From NCBI GenBank assembly GCA_026196875.1, contig JAPHTP010000071.1, forward strand, positions 1 through 49,491: a stretch of DNA of 49,491 nucleotides. Reading direction: 5' to 3'. The notes beneath the pieces were generated by a model. The model made no database searches, had not been told where the DNA came from, and saw only the letters and a program-made list of their open reading frames with translations. Position 1 is the first letter of the stretch. Each line of letters opens with the position of its first letter. The position numbers were made by a program, and so were the translations under genes. Origin of the DNA: Kangiellaceae bacterium (GTDB lineage: Bacteria > Pseudomonadota > Gammaproteobacteria > Enterobacterales > Kangiellaceae). This document shows, one piece after another, positions 36,674 through 44,911 of the stretch.

Positions 36674-36710
36674 AGCAATACTAGCGAACACTGTTCGAGT
36701 GCTAATTGCT
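36674..36710. repeat. Imperfect inverted repeat in a 294-bp intergenic region
   Basis: AGCAAT...GAACA (from 36674) faces TGTTC...ATTGCT (to 36710), with a mismatched centre-flank. It could be a REP-like palindrome or a weak terminator for the serine hydrolase gene; no T tract follows. The remainder of 36581-36874 shows nothing else. Confidence 0.35.
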
Positions 36711-36874
36711 AGCTCTGCATCTATAGTCATCAGCCTTATTATGAATAATTTCGCCATTCACAGATATGTAGTCTAAAAACCTAAATTAAGTTATTATTTC
36801 TCGCAAATATTAAGAATGATTCAACGCGCCTTAATTGGACTAAAGAGGCGTCATAATAATACACAGGGATCAAT

Positions 36875-37408
36875 ATGTACCGCTTTTTCGCCTTCTCAAT
36901 CATTGCAATTTGTTTTATGGGCTGTGGCTCCAGTCTCAGGTTGATCAACCAAGGAGAGCAAGTCTCACAAATATCTAGTGGGAATGGACTACTTTTTCTG
37001 CCTATTGAATCTAAAGGTTTCTTTGAGTCTATCTTTATTAGTGGAGAGACCGAGTTAGTTGTAAAGAAAAATCAGTTTCAGTTGTTTGAACTTCCAGCAG
37101 GAGAGTATCAGATTGAAAAAATTGACTTTGGGCATGGCTACATAGATCTAACCGAATCTGAGAATCCAGGAATATGGAGATTTAACGTATCTGAGGGAAA
37201 GCTGAATTACGCAGGGCATCTTATTGTTGAGAAGATTGAAGGTCGATATGCCAGTTACGATCTAATTAATCGCTCAAGTTCTGCGTTAAAAACATTAAAA
37301 GATAAATACAATCAGCTCCTAGATAAGTTTGAGCTTCACTACTCTGGAATGATTCAAGATGATTTCTTTTTATATGTAAGAGAATTGGAAAAGGGAAGAA
37401 AACAATGA
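36875..37408 (+). CDS. Lipoprotein of unknown function
   Basis: This 177-residue protein has a lipobox ICFMGC (lipid on C17). The mature part has beta-rich sequence followed by a C-terminal helical stretch (ALKTLKDKYNQLLDKFEL). Its stop overlaps the start of the S9-peptidase gene by four bases (ATGA), so the two are translationally coupled and may cooperate in the envelope. No family recognised. Confidence 0.75.
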   Translation: MYRFFAFSIIAICFMGCGSSLRLINQGEQVSQISSGNGLLFLPIESKGFFESIFISGETELVVKKNQFQLFELPAGEYQIEKIDFGHGYIDLTESENPGIWRFNVSEGKLNYAGHLIVEKIEGRYASYDLINRSSSALKTLKDKYNQLLDKFELHYSGMIQDDFFLYVRELEKGRKQ

Positions 37409-39825
37409 AAAATACAATAATAACTATTCTTTTGTTTTTCTCTGATTTCTCTTTGGTTTATGCTAATAATTTCCTTGATACTAGTGGTATTTTTAACTCA
37501 ACCAACTATCGGACTATAGAGATTAGTCCAGAAGGTCATTATCTTGCAGCAGTAAAGTATGACAAAAACCATGTTCGGATATATGCGACAGATCTTCGTA
37601 ATCAAAAACAAAGACTCTTACTCTCAATTGAAAAAGGTTTTCAAACCAAGCTTCACCAAGTTGCCTGGGTAAATGAAAACACCCTGTTTGCCAGTTACAT
37701 TAAAAATCGCCAAAACGCTTACCTATTTGAATTAGAGTACAAGAGAGAAGAGTTGCAGTTTAATGAGTCAAAAATTCGAAAGTTAGGAATTTTAGTTGAC
37801 CCGATTTCGAATGACAATGAACATGTATTATTTGCGGAGTTTATCAATGAAGACGAAGGTCTAAAAGTATACAAGTCGAAAATTAGTGACTTAATCGATG
37901 AAACTACTGAAAACTACGAAAAATTGAATACAGGCGTTGAAAAAGCCAATTGGTATCTCTCATCTGAGCAAAAAATCAGGATAGCAAGAGTTGATGATGA
38001 AGATACTCAAAAACTATACTTCAAGGGTAAACAAAGCGAGCAGTGGAAACTTATCTACGAGCGAGAAAGCCACTTAGATATATTTAAGCCAATTGATGTT
38101 CTTGTAGATGACTCTATTATTGCGATATCCAATTTGGAACGCGATAAGACGGCTGTTGTTAAAGTCAATGCGAGTAATGTTCGAAACGCTGAAGTTCTGT
38201 TTGAATCGGATGTTTATGATATTACTCATGCGAAGTTTGATAAAAAGCTTAATAAGCTTGAGTATGTCGTTTCAAATTTCTTGGGCGCTCCATCAGTAGA
38301 TTATTTAATTGATGAATCTAATAAGAGTTTGAAAATACTTCAAAATGAGTTTGGCAATGAAAAGCTATACCGAGTAAGTGAGTCGAGAGATGGGAAAAAT
38401 GGAATTTTCTATGTAATTTCAAATGACCAGCCGGGACGCTATATTCATGTAGATCGAAAAGGTCACAAGCATCGATTACTATATCAGGAGATCGACAGTC
38501 TTGACTCGGAGATGCTCGCTAAGAATGAGTTACTATCTCTTAGAAATGAAAGTGGTGGCCTACTAGAAGCGTTTATAACTCTTCCACAATATAAATCTGA
38601 GAAATATCCTCTTGTGGTAATGCCGCATGGCGGCCCTATCGGGATCAGAGACAATGATTTATTTAGCCGAGAAGTTCAGTATCTGGCGAATCGCGGATTT
38701 GCTGTTTTGCGCGTTAATTTCAGGGGATCCTTTGGATACGGAAAGAAGTACTTAGAAGCAGGAGTCTCTCAATGGGGGAAAGGGATCGAGAAAGACATTG
38801 ATTTAGCGCTAAGTGAATCGTTAAAGCAATTTCCAATAGACGCTGAAAACGTTTGTATTATAGGTGGTAGCTATGGGGGATATTCGGCGTTAATGTCGAC
38901 CATTAAGTACCACAATCGATACAAGTGTGTAGTATCATATTTTGGTGTGACAGATCTAAATCTCTTGTATTCAAGTTCTGTACGAACTCAAATAAAACAG
39001 GTCAAAGAGAGTATCGACAAAGTCGTCGGGGACGTTCTCTCAAATCCTGAACAAGCGAAATTGCATTCGCCGGTTTTTATTGCAGATAAAATAAACGTGC
39101 CAGTTTTATTAATGGCAGGAAAACGAGATTTTCGAGCACATGTCGAACATACCGAAAGACTAGATTATGTGCTAAATATTTTAGGCAAAGAAAGCAACTA
39201 TGTTGAGTATCCGGAGTCAGGGCATGGCCATCCTAATTGGCTTGGAATGCGCCATCAGTTTATAAGAATTATAGATTTCCTAAATCAACACCTTAAGAAT
39301 CCGAAACCAATTACGGATCAAAATAAGAAAATATTGGCGAAAGATTACTTTTTTGTTGCTCGCGAACAAAGAAAGGATGGCGTAGCGCCATCTGATAGGG
39401 ATGAAGTCTTTCAATACACTAAAAAAGCGGCTGATTTATCTCATCCCGAAGCCATGCATGACCTTGCATATTTTTTAGAAAAAGGAATCCATTTGGAGAA
39501 AAATTTAGAAGAGTCGATAAGTTTGTATGGTAGGGCTGCCAAAAAAGATAATCTTAAAGCAGTGCTACGACTTGCTAAGATTTATAGATACGGTTTGTTA
39601 GGAGTTGCAAGGGATAGTTCCAGAGCTTTTCGGTATTATGAGCAGGCGTATCGCTTAAATTCTTTTACAGGGGCTTGGGAGATGGGGAAGATACTTATTT
39701 GTCAGGGCAAAAAAACACAAGCTCTGGAAGCTGTTGAGTCACTTAAAAGTAAGGCAAAAGATTATTCAGATAGATCTGTACATTTAATGCGGAATTACTC
39801 TAAGGAAGACCTGGAATGCGGTTAG
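37405..39825 (+). CDS. Exported S9 (prolyl oligopeptidase) family peptidase with C-terminal Sel1 repeats
   Basis: An 806-residue protein with signal peptide (ITILLFFSDFSLVYA). Residues ~30-390 form the beta-propeller cap of dipeptidyl-aminopeptidase-like enzymes; the alpha/beta-hydrolase domain (~390-640) has the nucleophile S489 in GGSYGGYSAL, a likely aspartate in AGKRDFRAH and the histidine in ESGHGHPNW. The last ~150 residues are Sel1-like repeats (HPEAMHDLAYFLEKG, AVLRLAKIYRYGL), a protein-interaction module not usual on this peptidase. It should cleave short peptides in the periplasm. Coupled to the preceding lipoprotein gene; its stop overlaps the stop of the convergent gene. Confidence 0.92.
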   Translation: MKNTIITILLFFSDFSLVYANNFLDTSGIFNSTNYRTIEISPEGHYLAAVKYDKNHVRIYATDLRNQKQRLLLSIEKGFQTKLHQVAWVNENTLFASYIKNRQNAYLFELEYKREELQFNESKIRKLGILVDPISNDNEHVLFAEFINEDEGLKVYKSKISDLIDETTENYEKLNTGVEKANWYLSSEQKIRIARVDDEDTQKLYFKGKQSEQWKLIYERESHLDIFKPIDVLVDDSIIAISNLERDKTAVVKVNASNVRNAEVLFESDVYDITHAKFDKKLNKLEYVVSNFLGAPSVDYLIDESNKSLKILQNEFGNEKLYRVSESRDGKNGIFYVISNDQPGRYIHVDRKGHKHRLLYQEIDSLDSEMLAKNELLSLRNESGGLLEAFITLPQYKSEKYPLVVMPHGGPIGIRDNDLFSREVQYLANRGFAVLRVNFRGSFGYGKKYLEAGVSQWGKGIEKDIDLALSESLKQFPIDAENVCIIGGSYGGYSALMSTIKYHNRYKCVVSYFGVTDLNLLYSSSVRTQIKQVKESIDKVVGDVLSNPEQAKLHSPVFIADKINVPVLLMAGKRDFRAHVEHTERLDYVLNILGKESNYVEYPESGHGHPNWLGMRHQFIRIIDFLNQHLKNPKPITDQNKKILAKDYFFVAREQRKDGVAPSDRDEVFQYTKKAADLSHPEAMHDLAYFLEKGIHLEKNLEESISLYGRAAKKDNLKAVLRLAKIYRYGLLGVARDSSRAFRYYEQAYRLNSFTGAWEMGKILICQGKKTQALEAVESLKSKAKDYSDRSVHLMRNYSKEDLECG

Positions 39826-40313
39826 CTTTTTGCGCTTTGGGACGTGTTTTCATTAGGTTTAAAGTTTTTATAGGCACCACTGAGCATTTGGTTAATTTCG
39901 ATTAAAAGCCTTAATCTATGAATAAAGCCTTTGGTGAACCGACCAAAGTTATCGTCTTCTATGTCGCCAATCTTCATAATTTTTTCAATCAGCTTTTGCT
40001 GGTTTTCAACATAAACTGATTGAAAGCGATAGATCTTTGAAAATTCTGACACTTCATCAAAAGACATAAACTGAACTGATTGGGTCATGCGGGCTGAATC
40101 CCATGCCGCCGAGGTTAACAAGGCCATCGAGTAATTAAAATCAAGCCCCGGTCCTTTATCGGAAGAGTTTTCATATTTTTCTAAGTTTGTTGAAAGGGTC
40201 TCAAGCATGGTTTGATGAATAGGTAATTTCTTTTCTAATTGTTTAACCAAATATCTTCGACCCAATGCCAAACGCTTTCCCAATATTCGTCGGTCAATTC
40301 TCCATTTTGCCAT
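39822..40313 (-). CDS. Hypothetical helical protein overlapping the SUKH gene
   Basis: The 163-residue frame is mostly helical, basic at the N-terminus, with no signal peptide. Its first 26 codons overlap the end of the SUKH gene (40235-40313). The basic start MAKWRIDRRILGKRLALGRR may be artefact: TTG at 40250 or ATG at 40208 would reduce or remove the overlap, but neither has a better ribosome-binding site than AGGCGAAG before 40313. The end overlaps the S9-peptidase stop. No family recognised. Confidence 0.55.
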   Translation of the reverse strand: MAKWRIDRRILGKRLALGRRYLVKQLEKKLPIHQTMLETLSTNLEKYENSSDKGPGLDFNYSMALLTSAAWDSARMTQSVQFMSFDEVSEFSKIYRFQSVYVENQQKLIEKIMKIGDIEDDNFGRFTKGFIHRLRLLIEINQMLSGAYKNFKPNENTSQSAKS

Positions 40314-40636
40314 AACAAAACTTCGCCTTCTTGATTGACACTATAGTAGCCCATTCCAATTTGACAAAGTGGGATCAGATCCCGGTCGAGCCCTTCCGAC
40401 CAAGCTTGAGCAGTAACTTCAGGTAAATGAGTATGAAGTTGCGGATCACTAACGGTAACCGGTTCTAATGAGCCATATACGAAATGACTTGCGGTCATCA
40501 AGAATTCTTTTAAAACATCGGGCAGAGGTAATAAAATTTCTTCTTCAACTTCTATTAAGTCGTCTTCAGTGCAGGGCTCAATTTCAACGCTCTGTTCTAT
40601 AGCCCCTTGTTCTAACGCGTTTACCAGTTCTTCCAT
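40235..40636 (-). CDS. SMI1/KNR4 (SUKH superfamily) protein
   Basis: This 133-residue cytoplasmic protein is acidic. The pattern LPLPDVLKEFLMTASHFVYG, then IPLCQIGMGYYSVNQEGEV and a Trp-rich end (YWESVWHWVEDIW) matches the SUKH fold. SUKH proteins are frequent immunity proteins of polymorphic toxins, but single-copy members like this one also occur away from toxins in Gammaproteobacteria, and no toxin gene is adjacent here. It probably forms an operon with the overlapping downstream gene. Confidence 0.8.
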   Translation of the reverse strand: MEELVNALEQGAIEQSVEIEPCTEDDLIEVEEEILLPLPDVLKEFLMTASHFVYGSLEPVTVSDPQLHTHLPEVTAQAWSEGLDRDLIPLCQIGMGYYSVNQEGEVLLWQNGELTDEYWESVWHWVEDIWLNN

Positions 40637-40668
40637 TATCTATTCCAAAATTAATTTATTTTTTGAAC

Positions 40669-41856
40669 TCAATATTTTTCTAATTGAGTAGAGATTAAAC
40701 TACAGATACCAATCATTAAAGCAGATCCCGCAATACATGCAACAAATCCGAATTGCTGGTAAATAATTCCAGACAACAATGTACCTATTAATCGGCCAGC
40801 TGCGTTGGACATATAATAAAATCCAACATCTAGCGACACGTCTTTTTGTGTGGAATAAGCTAGGATCAGAAATGAGTGTATTGCAGAGTTCATTGCGAAT
40901 ATTACGGCGAATACGAGTAAGCCTCCGATGACTACCCAAGTCATCGGCAGTCCTAAAAAACTGGCGACGACCATTGTTAGCGGTGCGAGAAATAAAATCG
41001 AAGCGAATAGCGCAGCTGTATTTCCATCAGGCGCATGTTCTGGTTGCTTAAATCCTAACATGCGTGGAGTCGAAGATTGAATAAAGCCATAAAGAATTAC
41101 CCAAGCTGCCATCAAAGTACCGACTTGAGCGTGTCCCCAGGATAAACTGGCTTGTAAAAAGACAGGCAGGGCCACAACAAACCAAATATCCCTGGCACCA
41201 AATAGGAAAAATCTTGCCGCTGACAATCGGTTAATTTTTTGGCTTTTAGAAAATAAATGTTTGAATTTGGCCTTAGATTTTTTCGCTTGTAAATCTGATG
41301 GTAGTAATACAAAGCAGAGAATTCCGACTAAGGCTAATCCTGCGGCCAAAATAATAAGCGTTTGATGGTAACCCGCAACAGTTAGTAGAAAGCCACCAAG
41401 GAAAAAACCGACGCCCTTCAATGTGTTTTTTGAGCCGGTTAATATAGATACCCATTTAAATAGCTGTCCTTGAGCTTTATCTGGGACCAAGAGTTTTAGA
41501 CTACTTTTAGCACTCATTTTATTCAGGTCTTTAGCGATACCGGACAAAGCCTGAACGGCCATTACATAGGGTACGGATAAATAGCTTTCCAGACTCAACA
41601 AGTAGAGTGCCAGGACTTGTAAGGCAAGACCTGAAAATAGAGTTTTATTAAGCCCAAACCTGGCTGCCAGCCAACCGCCAACTAAATTAGTGACGACGCC
41701 GAAGAACTCGTAAAAAAGAAATAAAAAAGCAATTTCAATTGCGCTATAACCAAGTTGATGGAAATACAAAACCACCAACATGCGCAGAGCGCCGTCGGTT
41801 AAAGTAAATCCCCAATAAGCCGCGGTAACCGTGGCGTAGTTTTTTATGGAAGTCAT
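40669..41856 (-). CDS. arsJ: ArsJ, organoarsenical (1-arseno-3-phosphoglycerate) efflux permease
   Basis: The 395-residue MFS transporter has ~12 membrane helices and the ArsJ-type start (NYATVTAAYWGFTLTDGALR, MLVVLYFHQLGYSAIEIAFL, GGWLAARFGL) and SGIAKDLNKMSAKSSLK. ArsJ exports 1-arseno-3-phosphoglycerate, the product formed when GAPDH uses arsenate in place of phosphate. The paired GAPDH gene 143 bases upstream on the same strand and arsR before it make the assignment strong. The ribosome-binding site is weak (TTAAGA). Confidence 0.93.
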   Translation of the reverse strand: MTSIKNYATVTAAYWGFTLTDGALRMLVVLYFHQLGYSAIEIAFLFLFYEFFGVVTNLVGGWLAARFGLNKTLFSGLALQVLALYLLSLESYLSVPYVMAVQALSGIAKDLNKMSAKSSLKLLVPDKAQGQLFKWVSILTGSKNTLKGVGFFLGGFLLTVAGYHQTLIILAAGLALVGILCFVLLPSDLQAKKSKAKFKHLFSKSQKINRLSAARFFLFGARDIWFVVALPVFLQASLSWGHAQVGTLMAAWVILYGFIQSSTPRMLGFKQPEHAPDGNTAALFASILFLAPLTMVVASFLGLPMTWVVIGGLLVFAVIFAMNSAIHSFLILAYSTQKDVSLDVGFYYMSNAAGRLIGTLLSGIIYQQFGFVACIAGSALMIGICSLISTQLEKY

Positions 41857-41999
41857 GGCTATCTTAAGTCAATATTATTTAGATGTAAGGAGTAGCTTCA
41901 TTCAGGCCGTGGTGGACTGCGTGCCCTTTAGGTAGGAATCAGCCAGATGATATCTGCGCTACCCGAAGGAGATCTCTCCATTCCAGTCAAGACGACAAA

Positions 42000-43004
42000 T
42001 TACATCTGCTCAACCACCATCAAAGTAATATCTTTCATTCTTTCAACGTAGTTAATTTCGTTGTCATACCAAGCGATTACTTTCACCATCTTGTCACCCA
42101 TTACTTGAGTTGATAATGCATCAATAATTCCAGAGCGCTTATCATCTTTATAATCAACCGAAACTAGTGGGCGAGTTTCATAACCCAGTATATCCTCAAG
42201 TTCATTTTCGGAAGCGTCCTTAAATGCTCGGTTAACCGACTCAACTGAAACAGACTTTGAAGTGGTTACAACTAAGTCCACAATAGATGCATTTACTGTT
42301 GGAACTCGTACTGCAAGCCCATTAAGTTTTCCTTCAAGTTCCGGGAAAATTTTCATAATCGCCGTGGTTGAACCTGACGAAGTGGGGATCAATGATTCTG
42401 CGCAAGAGCGCGCTCGGCGCAGATCTTTGTGCGGGCTATCGATAATGGTTTGAGTATTGGTAATATCGTGAATAGTCGTCATAGCGCCATGTTCGATACC
42501 GAAGTGTTCTTCTAGAACTTTAACAACTGGTGCAAGGCAATTGGTTGTACAAGATGCGGCGGTGATTAGGTGGTTTTTATCGGCTTCATAAAGATGGTGA
42601 TTAACGCCATACGCAATATTGAGTGTATCTGCGTCCTTTACTGGACAAGAAACCAGAATCTTTTTTACACCCTGATCAAACACTGGCTCAAATAAATACG
42701 TTTGGCGATATTTGCCGCTACAGTCGACCAGGATATCGATGTCCTTCCAATTCGTAGTGGCAATATCAGATTCAGAAGTGTGTTTGATGATTTTGCCGTC
42801 GAGAACGATGCTCTCCCCTTCCACTTGGATCTGGTTGTTTTTAAATTTGCCGTGTACCGAATCGAACTCTAACAAATGGGCGCTACATTTTGTATCGCCA
42901 GCCGGTTCGTTGATATGAACAATTTCAACACCTTCGATTCCCCAAAGCGTTCGGAAGTAAAGTCGACCCATGCGGCCGAAACCATTAATTGCAATTTTAA
43001 TCAC
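42000..43004 (-). CDS. Glyceraldehyde-3-phosphate dehydrogenase of the arsenate-resistance operon
   Basis: This is a complete 334-residue type I GAPDH: the NAD-binding start (IKIAINGFGRMGRLYFRTL), catalytic C152 in SCTTNCLAP, and the general-base region TTIHDITNTQTI. In ars operons this enzyme uses arsenate to turn glyceraldehyde-3-phosphate into 1-arseno-3-phosphoglycerate for ArsJ. Position between arsR and arsJ indicates this dedicated role rather than glycolysis. The GTG start is fixed by the family N-terminus and GGAG eight bases upstream. It starts 33 bases after arsR. Confidence 0.94.
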   Translation of the reverse strand: MIKIAINGFGRMGRLYFRTLWGIEGVEIVHINEPAGDTKCSAHLLEFDSVHGKFKNNQIQVEGESIVLDGKIIKHTSESDIATTNWKDIDILVDCSGKYRQTYLFEPVFDQGVKKILVSCPVKDADTLNIAYGVNHHLYEADKNHLITAASCTTNCLAPVVKVLEEHFGIEHGAMTTIHDITNTQTIIDSPHKDLRRARSCAESLIPTSSGSTTAIMKIFPELEGKLNGLAVRVPTVNASIVDLVVTTSKSVSVESVNRAFKDASENELEDILGYETRPLVSVDYKDDKRSGIIDALSTQVMGDKMVKVIAWYDNEINYVERMKDITLMVVEQM

Positions 43005-43037
43005 TGGATTTTCTCCATTCGGTATTTTTTAAATTAG

Positions 43038-43391
43038 TTAGCAACAGATAGCCACTCGTTCAGGACGGTTGCCCATTTTGTCGAGATTGGCTAGAGGTTT
43101 TTGGATAAGCTTGGAATTTTGTTCAAGGGTGATTTTTAACACCTGTTTTGCCCAGTCCGGTAACTGTGAATTGATGCTGTAAAATACCCATTGGCCTTGC
43201 TTGCGGTCGTTTAAGATGCCGCTTTTTTTTAGTTGTGCGAGATGACGTGAAACCTTGGGTTGGATTTCATTGAGGGCTTTGGTGAGCTCGCATACACAAA
43301 GTTCTTCTTCGTGCTGGATTATTAAAGCCGTAGTTAACCGGGTTTCGTCAGCAAGAGATTTATAAAATTGAATCGGCTCAAGAGCAGGCAT
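43038..43391 (-). CDS. arsR: ArsR-family arsenic-responsive repressor
   Basis: This 117-residue winged-helix repressor has the typical KSLADETRL start, and the recognition helix region (PKVSRHLAQLKKSGIL). Likely As(III)-binding cysteines are C32 and C34 (ELCVCEL) and the C-terminal pair C116-C117. In the absence of arsenic it should repress the whole arsR-gapdh-arsJ operon through the palindromes just upstream. No Shine-Dalgarno sequence is visible before the ATG, so the message may be leaderless or the operator may overlap the leader. Confidence 0.93.
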   Translation of the reverse strand: MPALEPIQFYKSLADETRLTTALIIQHEEELCVCELTKALNEIQPKVSRHLAQLKKSGILNDRKQGQWVFYSINSQLPDWAKQVLKITLEQNSKLIQKPLANLDKMGNRPERVAICC

Positions 43392-43395
43392 ACTA

Positions 43396-43431
43396 ATATA
43401 TGAAATAACGTATATATGTTTTTTCGTATAT
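43396..43431 (-). promoter_or_regulatory. Two overlapping ArsR-type operator palindromes
   Basis: ATATATG-N6-CGTATAT occurs at 43396-43415 and again at 43412-43431, sharing an ATAT overlap, so the two palindromes repeat every 16 bases. The pattern fits the ATAnnTGAA...TAT-type operators of the ArsR/SmtB family, and lies 4-40 bases before the arsR start. Two repressor dimers could bind on nearly the same face of the helix. Confidence 0.8.
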
Positions 43432-43595
43432 TATTTCTATTATCAGTTTAGATCAATAACTTGGTGCGGCGTTTATTATAAGTGTGACTAGATAAGAAGC
43501 ATAAACTATTGAATTATAAGGTTAAGTTGTTTTCGAGTTTCATTCAACATGATTCACGGTATTTGATAAGTTTTTATTCTTCAAGGAGAAATAAA

Positions 43596-43956
43596 ATGAG
43601 AGTTCTTGTTTCTTTTATAAGTTGTATGACTCTATTTTACCGTTCATTAGTTTATAGCTGGAGGTAGAACAACTGCTGCTGTACCAACAAAAATTGATAC
43701 AGATAGGCGTCCACAATGGTTTTATGATTTGGGGAGTATTTGGTAATCCCGCAGGATGTACAAAAGATAACGCTGTTTGGGTTAAGGGAGAGCATCCTCA
43801 GTACGACAAACTATACTCAACAGCGCTGGCCGCTTTTATGGCAGGAAAAAAGTTCGTATTTACGTTCATTCATGTGAGACCGTTGGTTGGTATGTAACTT
43901 CTGATCATACTTTTAATGTCTTAGGTCCATCTGGCGACCTTCAAATAAGTAACTAA
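43596..43956 (+). pseudogene. Frameshifted gene for a small secreted protein
   Basis: A good ribosome-binding site (AAGGAG 43583-43588) and ATG start a signal-peptide-like segment (MRVLVSFISCMTLF), but the coding signal then moves between frames: AGGRTTAAVPTKIDT, then NGFMIWGVFGNPAGCTKDN through FMAGKK, then VRIYVHSCETVGWYV to ISN and TAA at 43954-43956. The last shift falls in the run of A at about 43847-43852. At least three indels are needed to restore a ~115-residue secreted protein with two cysteines. Function of the intact family is unknown. Confidence 0.75.
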
Positions 43957-43967
43957 ACATAACAATA

Positions 43968-43994
43968 CAGGCGGCGTGAAAAGTACGGCGCCTG
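43968..43994. terminator. Weak hairpin between the pseudogene and engB
   Basis: CAGGCGGCGT faces ACGGCGCCTG around a 7-base loop with one mismatch in ten pairs. Neither side is followed by a clear T tract, so termination of either convergent gene would be inefficient. Confidence 0.4.
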
Positions 43995-44012
43995 ACTTAT
44001 GTGTTGTCAAAC

Positions 44013-44690
44013 CTAATCTTCGCTAGAATTCTCTGGATTCTCACCTGAAGTTCGCAATTCCTCTAATACGTCCCCCTCATCCTGATACCCATACCAAAGC
44101 TTCAGTTTATCAATCAATTCTTCCAAACCAATCTTGCTAGTAGCGGAAAAAACCTGAGAAGAAATGTTCTCCGAAATACGAGCTAAATGCTTGTTCACAT
44201 TCAATAAGGCCGTTTTTCGGGCACCAGATTTCAATTTATCAGCTTTGCTTAAAACCACATGAACAGGGATATCGGCTGATACCGCCCAATTAATCATTTG
44301 CTTATCGGTTTCCTTTAATGGGTGGCGAATATCCATAAAGACTACCAGCGCTTGCAGACACCTTCTTTTTTGTAAGTAAGTACTTAGTGTCTTTTGCCAC
44401 TGCTCTTTGACGTTTTTGGATACTTTGGCAAATCCATAACCGGGCAAATCAGTAATACGACTATGGTCATCTAATCTGAAAAGATTGATGAGTTGAGTGC
44501 GGCCTGGCGTTTTGCTGGTTTTAGCCAAACTCTTCTGATCTGTGATGGCGTTTAACGCTGTTGACTTACCGGCATTAGAACGACCCGCTAATGCCACCTC
44601 GATACCCTCATCAGGCGGTAATTGGTCGAGTTTAGCCGCACCCATCAAATATCGGGCGACTCGAAACGGATTGTTATGGTTATTTTTCAT
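44013..44690 (-). CDS. engB: Ribosome biogenesis GTPase EngB (YihA/YsxC)
   Basis: The 225-residue GTPase acts in assembly of the large ribosomal subunit. Visible are the G1 loop GRSNAGKST, G3 DLPGYGFAKV, G4 SKADKL and G5 SATSKIG, in the typical order. The C-terminal ~20 residues (EGDVLEELRTSGENPENSSE) are acidic and probably disordered. It is divergent from the cytochrome c4 gene, the usual arrangement in Gammaproteobacteria. Confidence 0.96.
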   Translation of the reverse strand: MKNNHNNPFRVARYLMGAAKLDQLPPDEGIEVALAGRSNAGKSTALNAITDQKSLAKTSKTPGRTQLINLFRLDDHSRITDLPGYGFAKVSKNVKEQWQKTLSTYLQKRRCLQALVVFMDIRHPLKETDKQMINWAVSADIPVHVVLSKADKLKSGARKTALLNVNKHLARISENISSQVFSATSKIGLEELIDKLKLWYGYQDEGDVLEELRTSGENPENSSED

Positions 44691-44812
44691 ATCTATTCAA
44701 CTGACACTATTAAGACTGTGGCTTTTTATACTTGGTTTGCCTATAATTCACGCATTCTGGCGAGGTGGCCATTTAGTATAAGATTATTGGATTGTTTTTC
44801 GCAATCTTTTCA

Positions 44813-44840
44813 TTCGACACTTATGCTATAGAACTATAAT
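44813..44840 (+). promoter_or_regulatory. Candidate sigma-70 promoter for the cytochrome c4 gene
   Basis: TTCGAC (44813-44818) and a perfect TATAAT (44835-44840) are separated by 16 bases, 72 bases before the start codon. Another TATAAT (44742-44747) without a good -35 lies upstream. Confidence 0.45.
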
Positions 44841-44911
44841 TGAATTCTTTTAATTTTCAATAAGTTATCGCGTCATATTTCATATTCTTATTTATTCGTA
44901 AAGGTACTAGA

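Noticed and set aside
40235-40636. SUKH protein as cognate immunity protein of the RHS tip
   Set aside because: It lies ~34 kb away with no toxin nearby; the adjacent exported gene at 6168 is the better partner.
41941-41994. Possible 17-codon peptide frame in the gapdh-arsJ spacer (minus strand)
   Set aside because: No clear ribosome-binding site and no recognisable peptide; more likely untranslated spacer.
42000-43004. Glycolytic gapA
   Set aside because: The setting between arsR and arsJ shows the arsenate-specific role.
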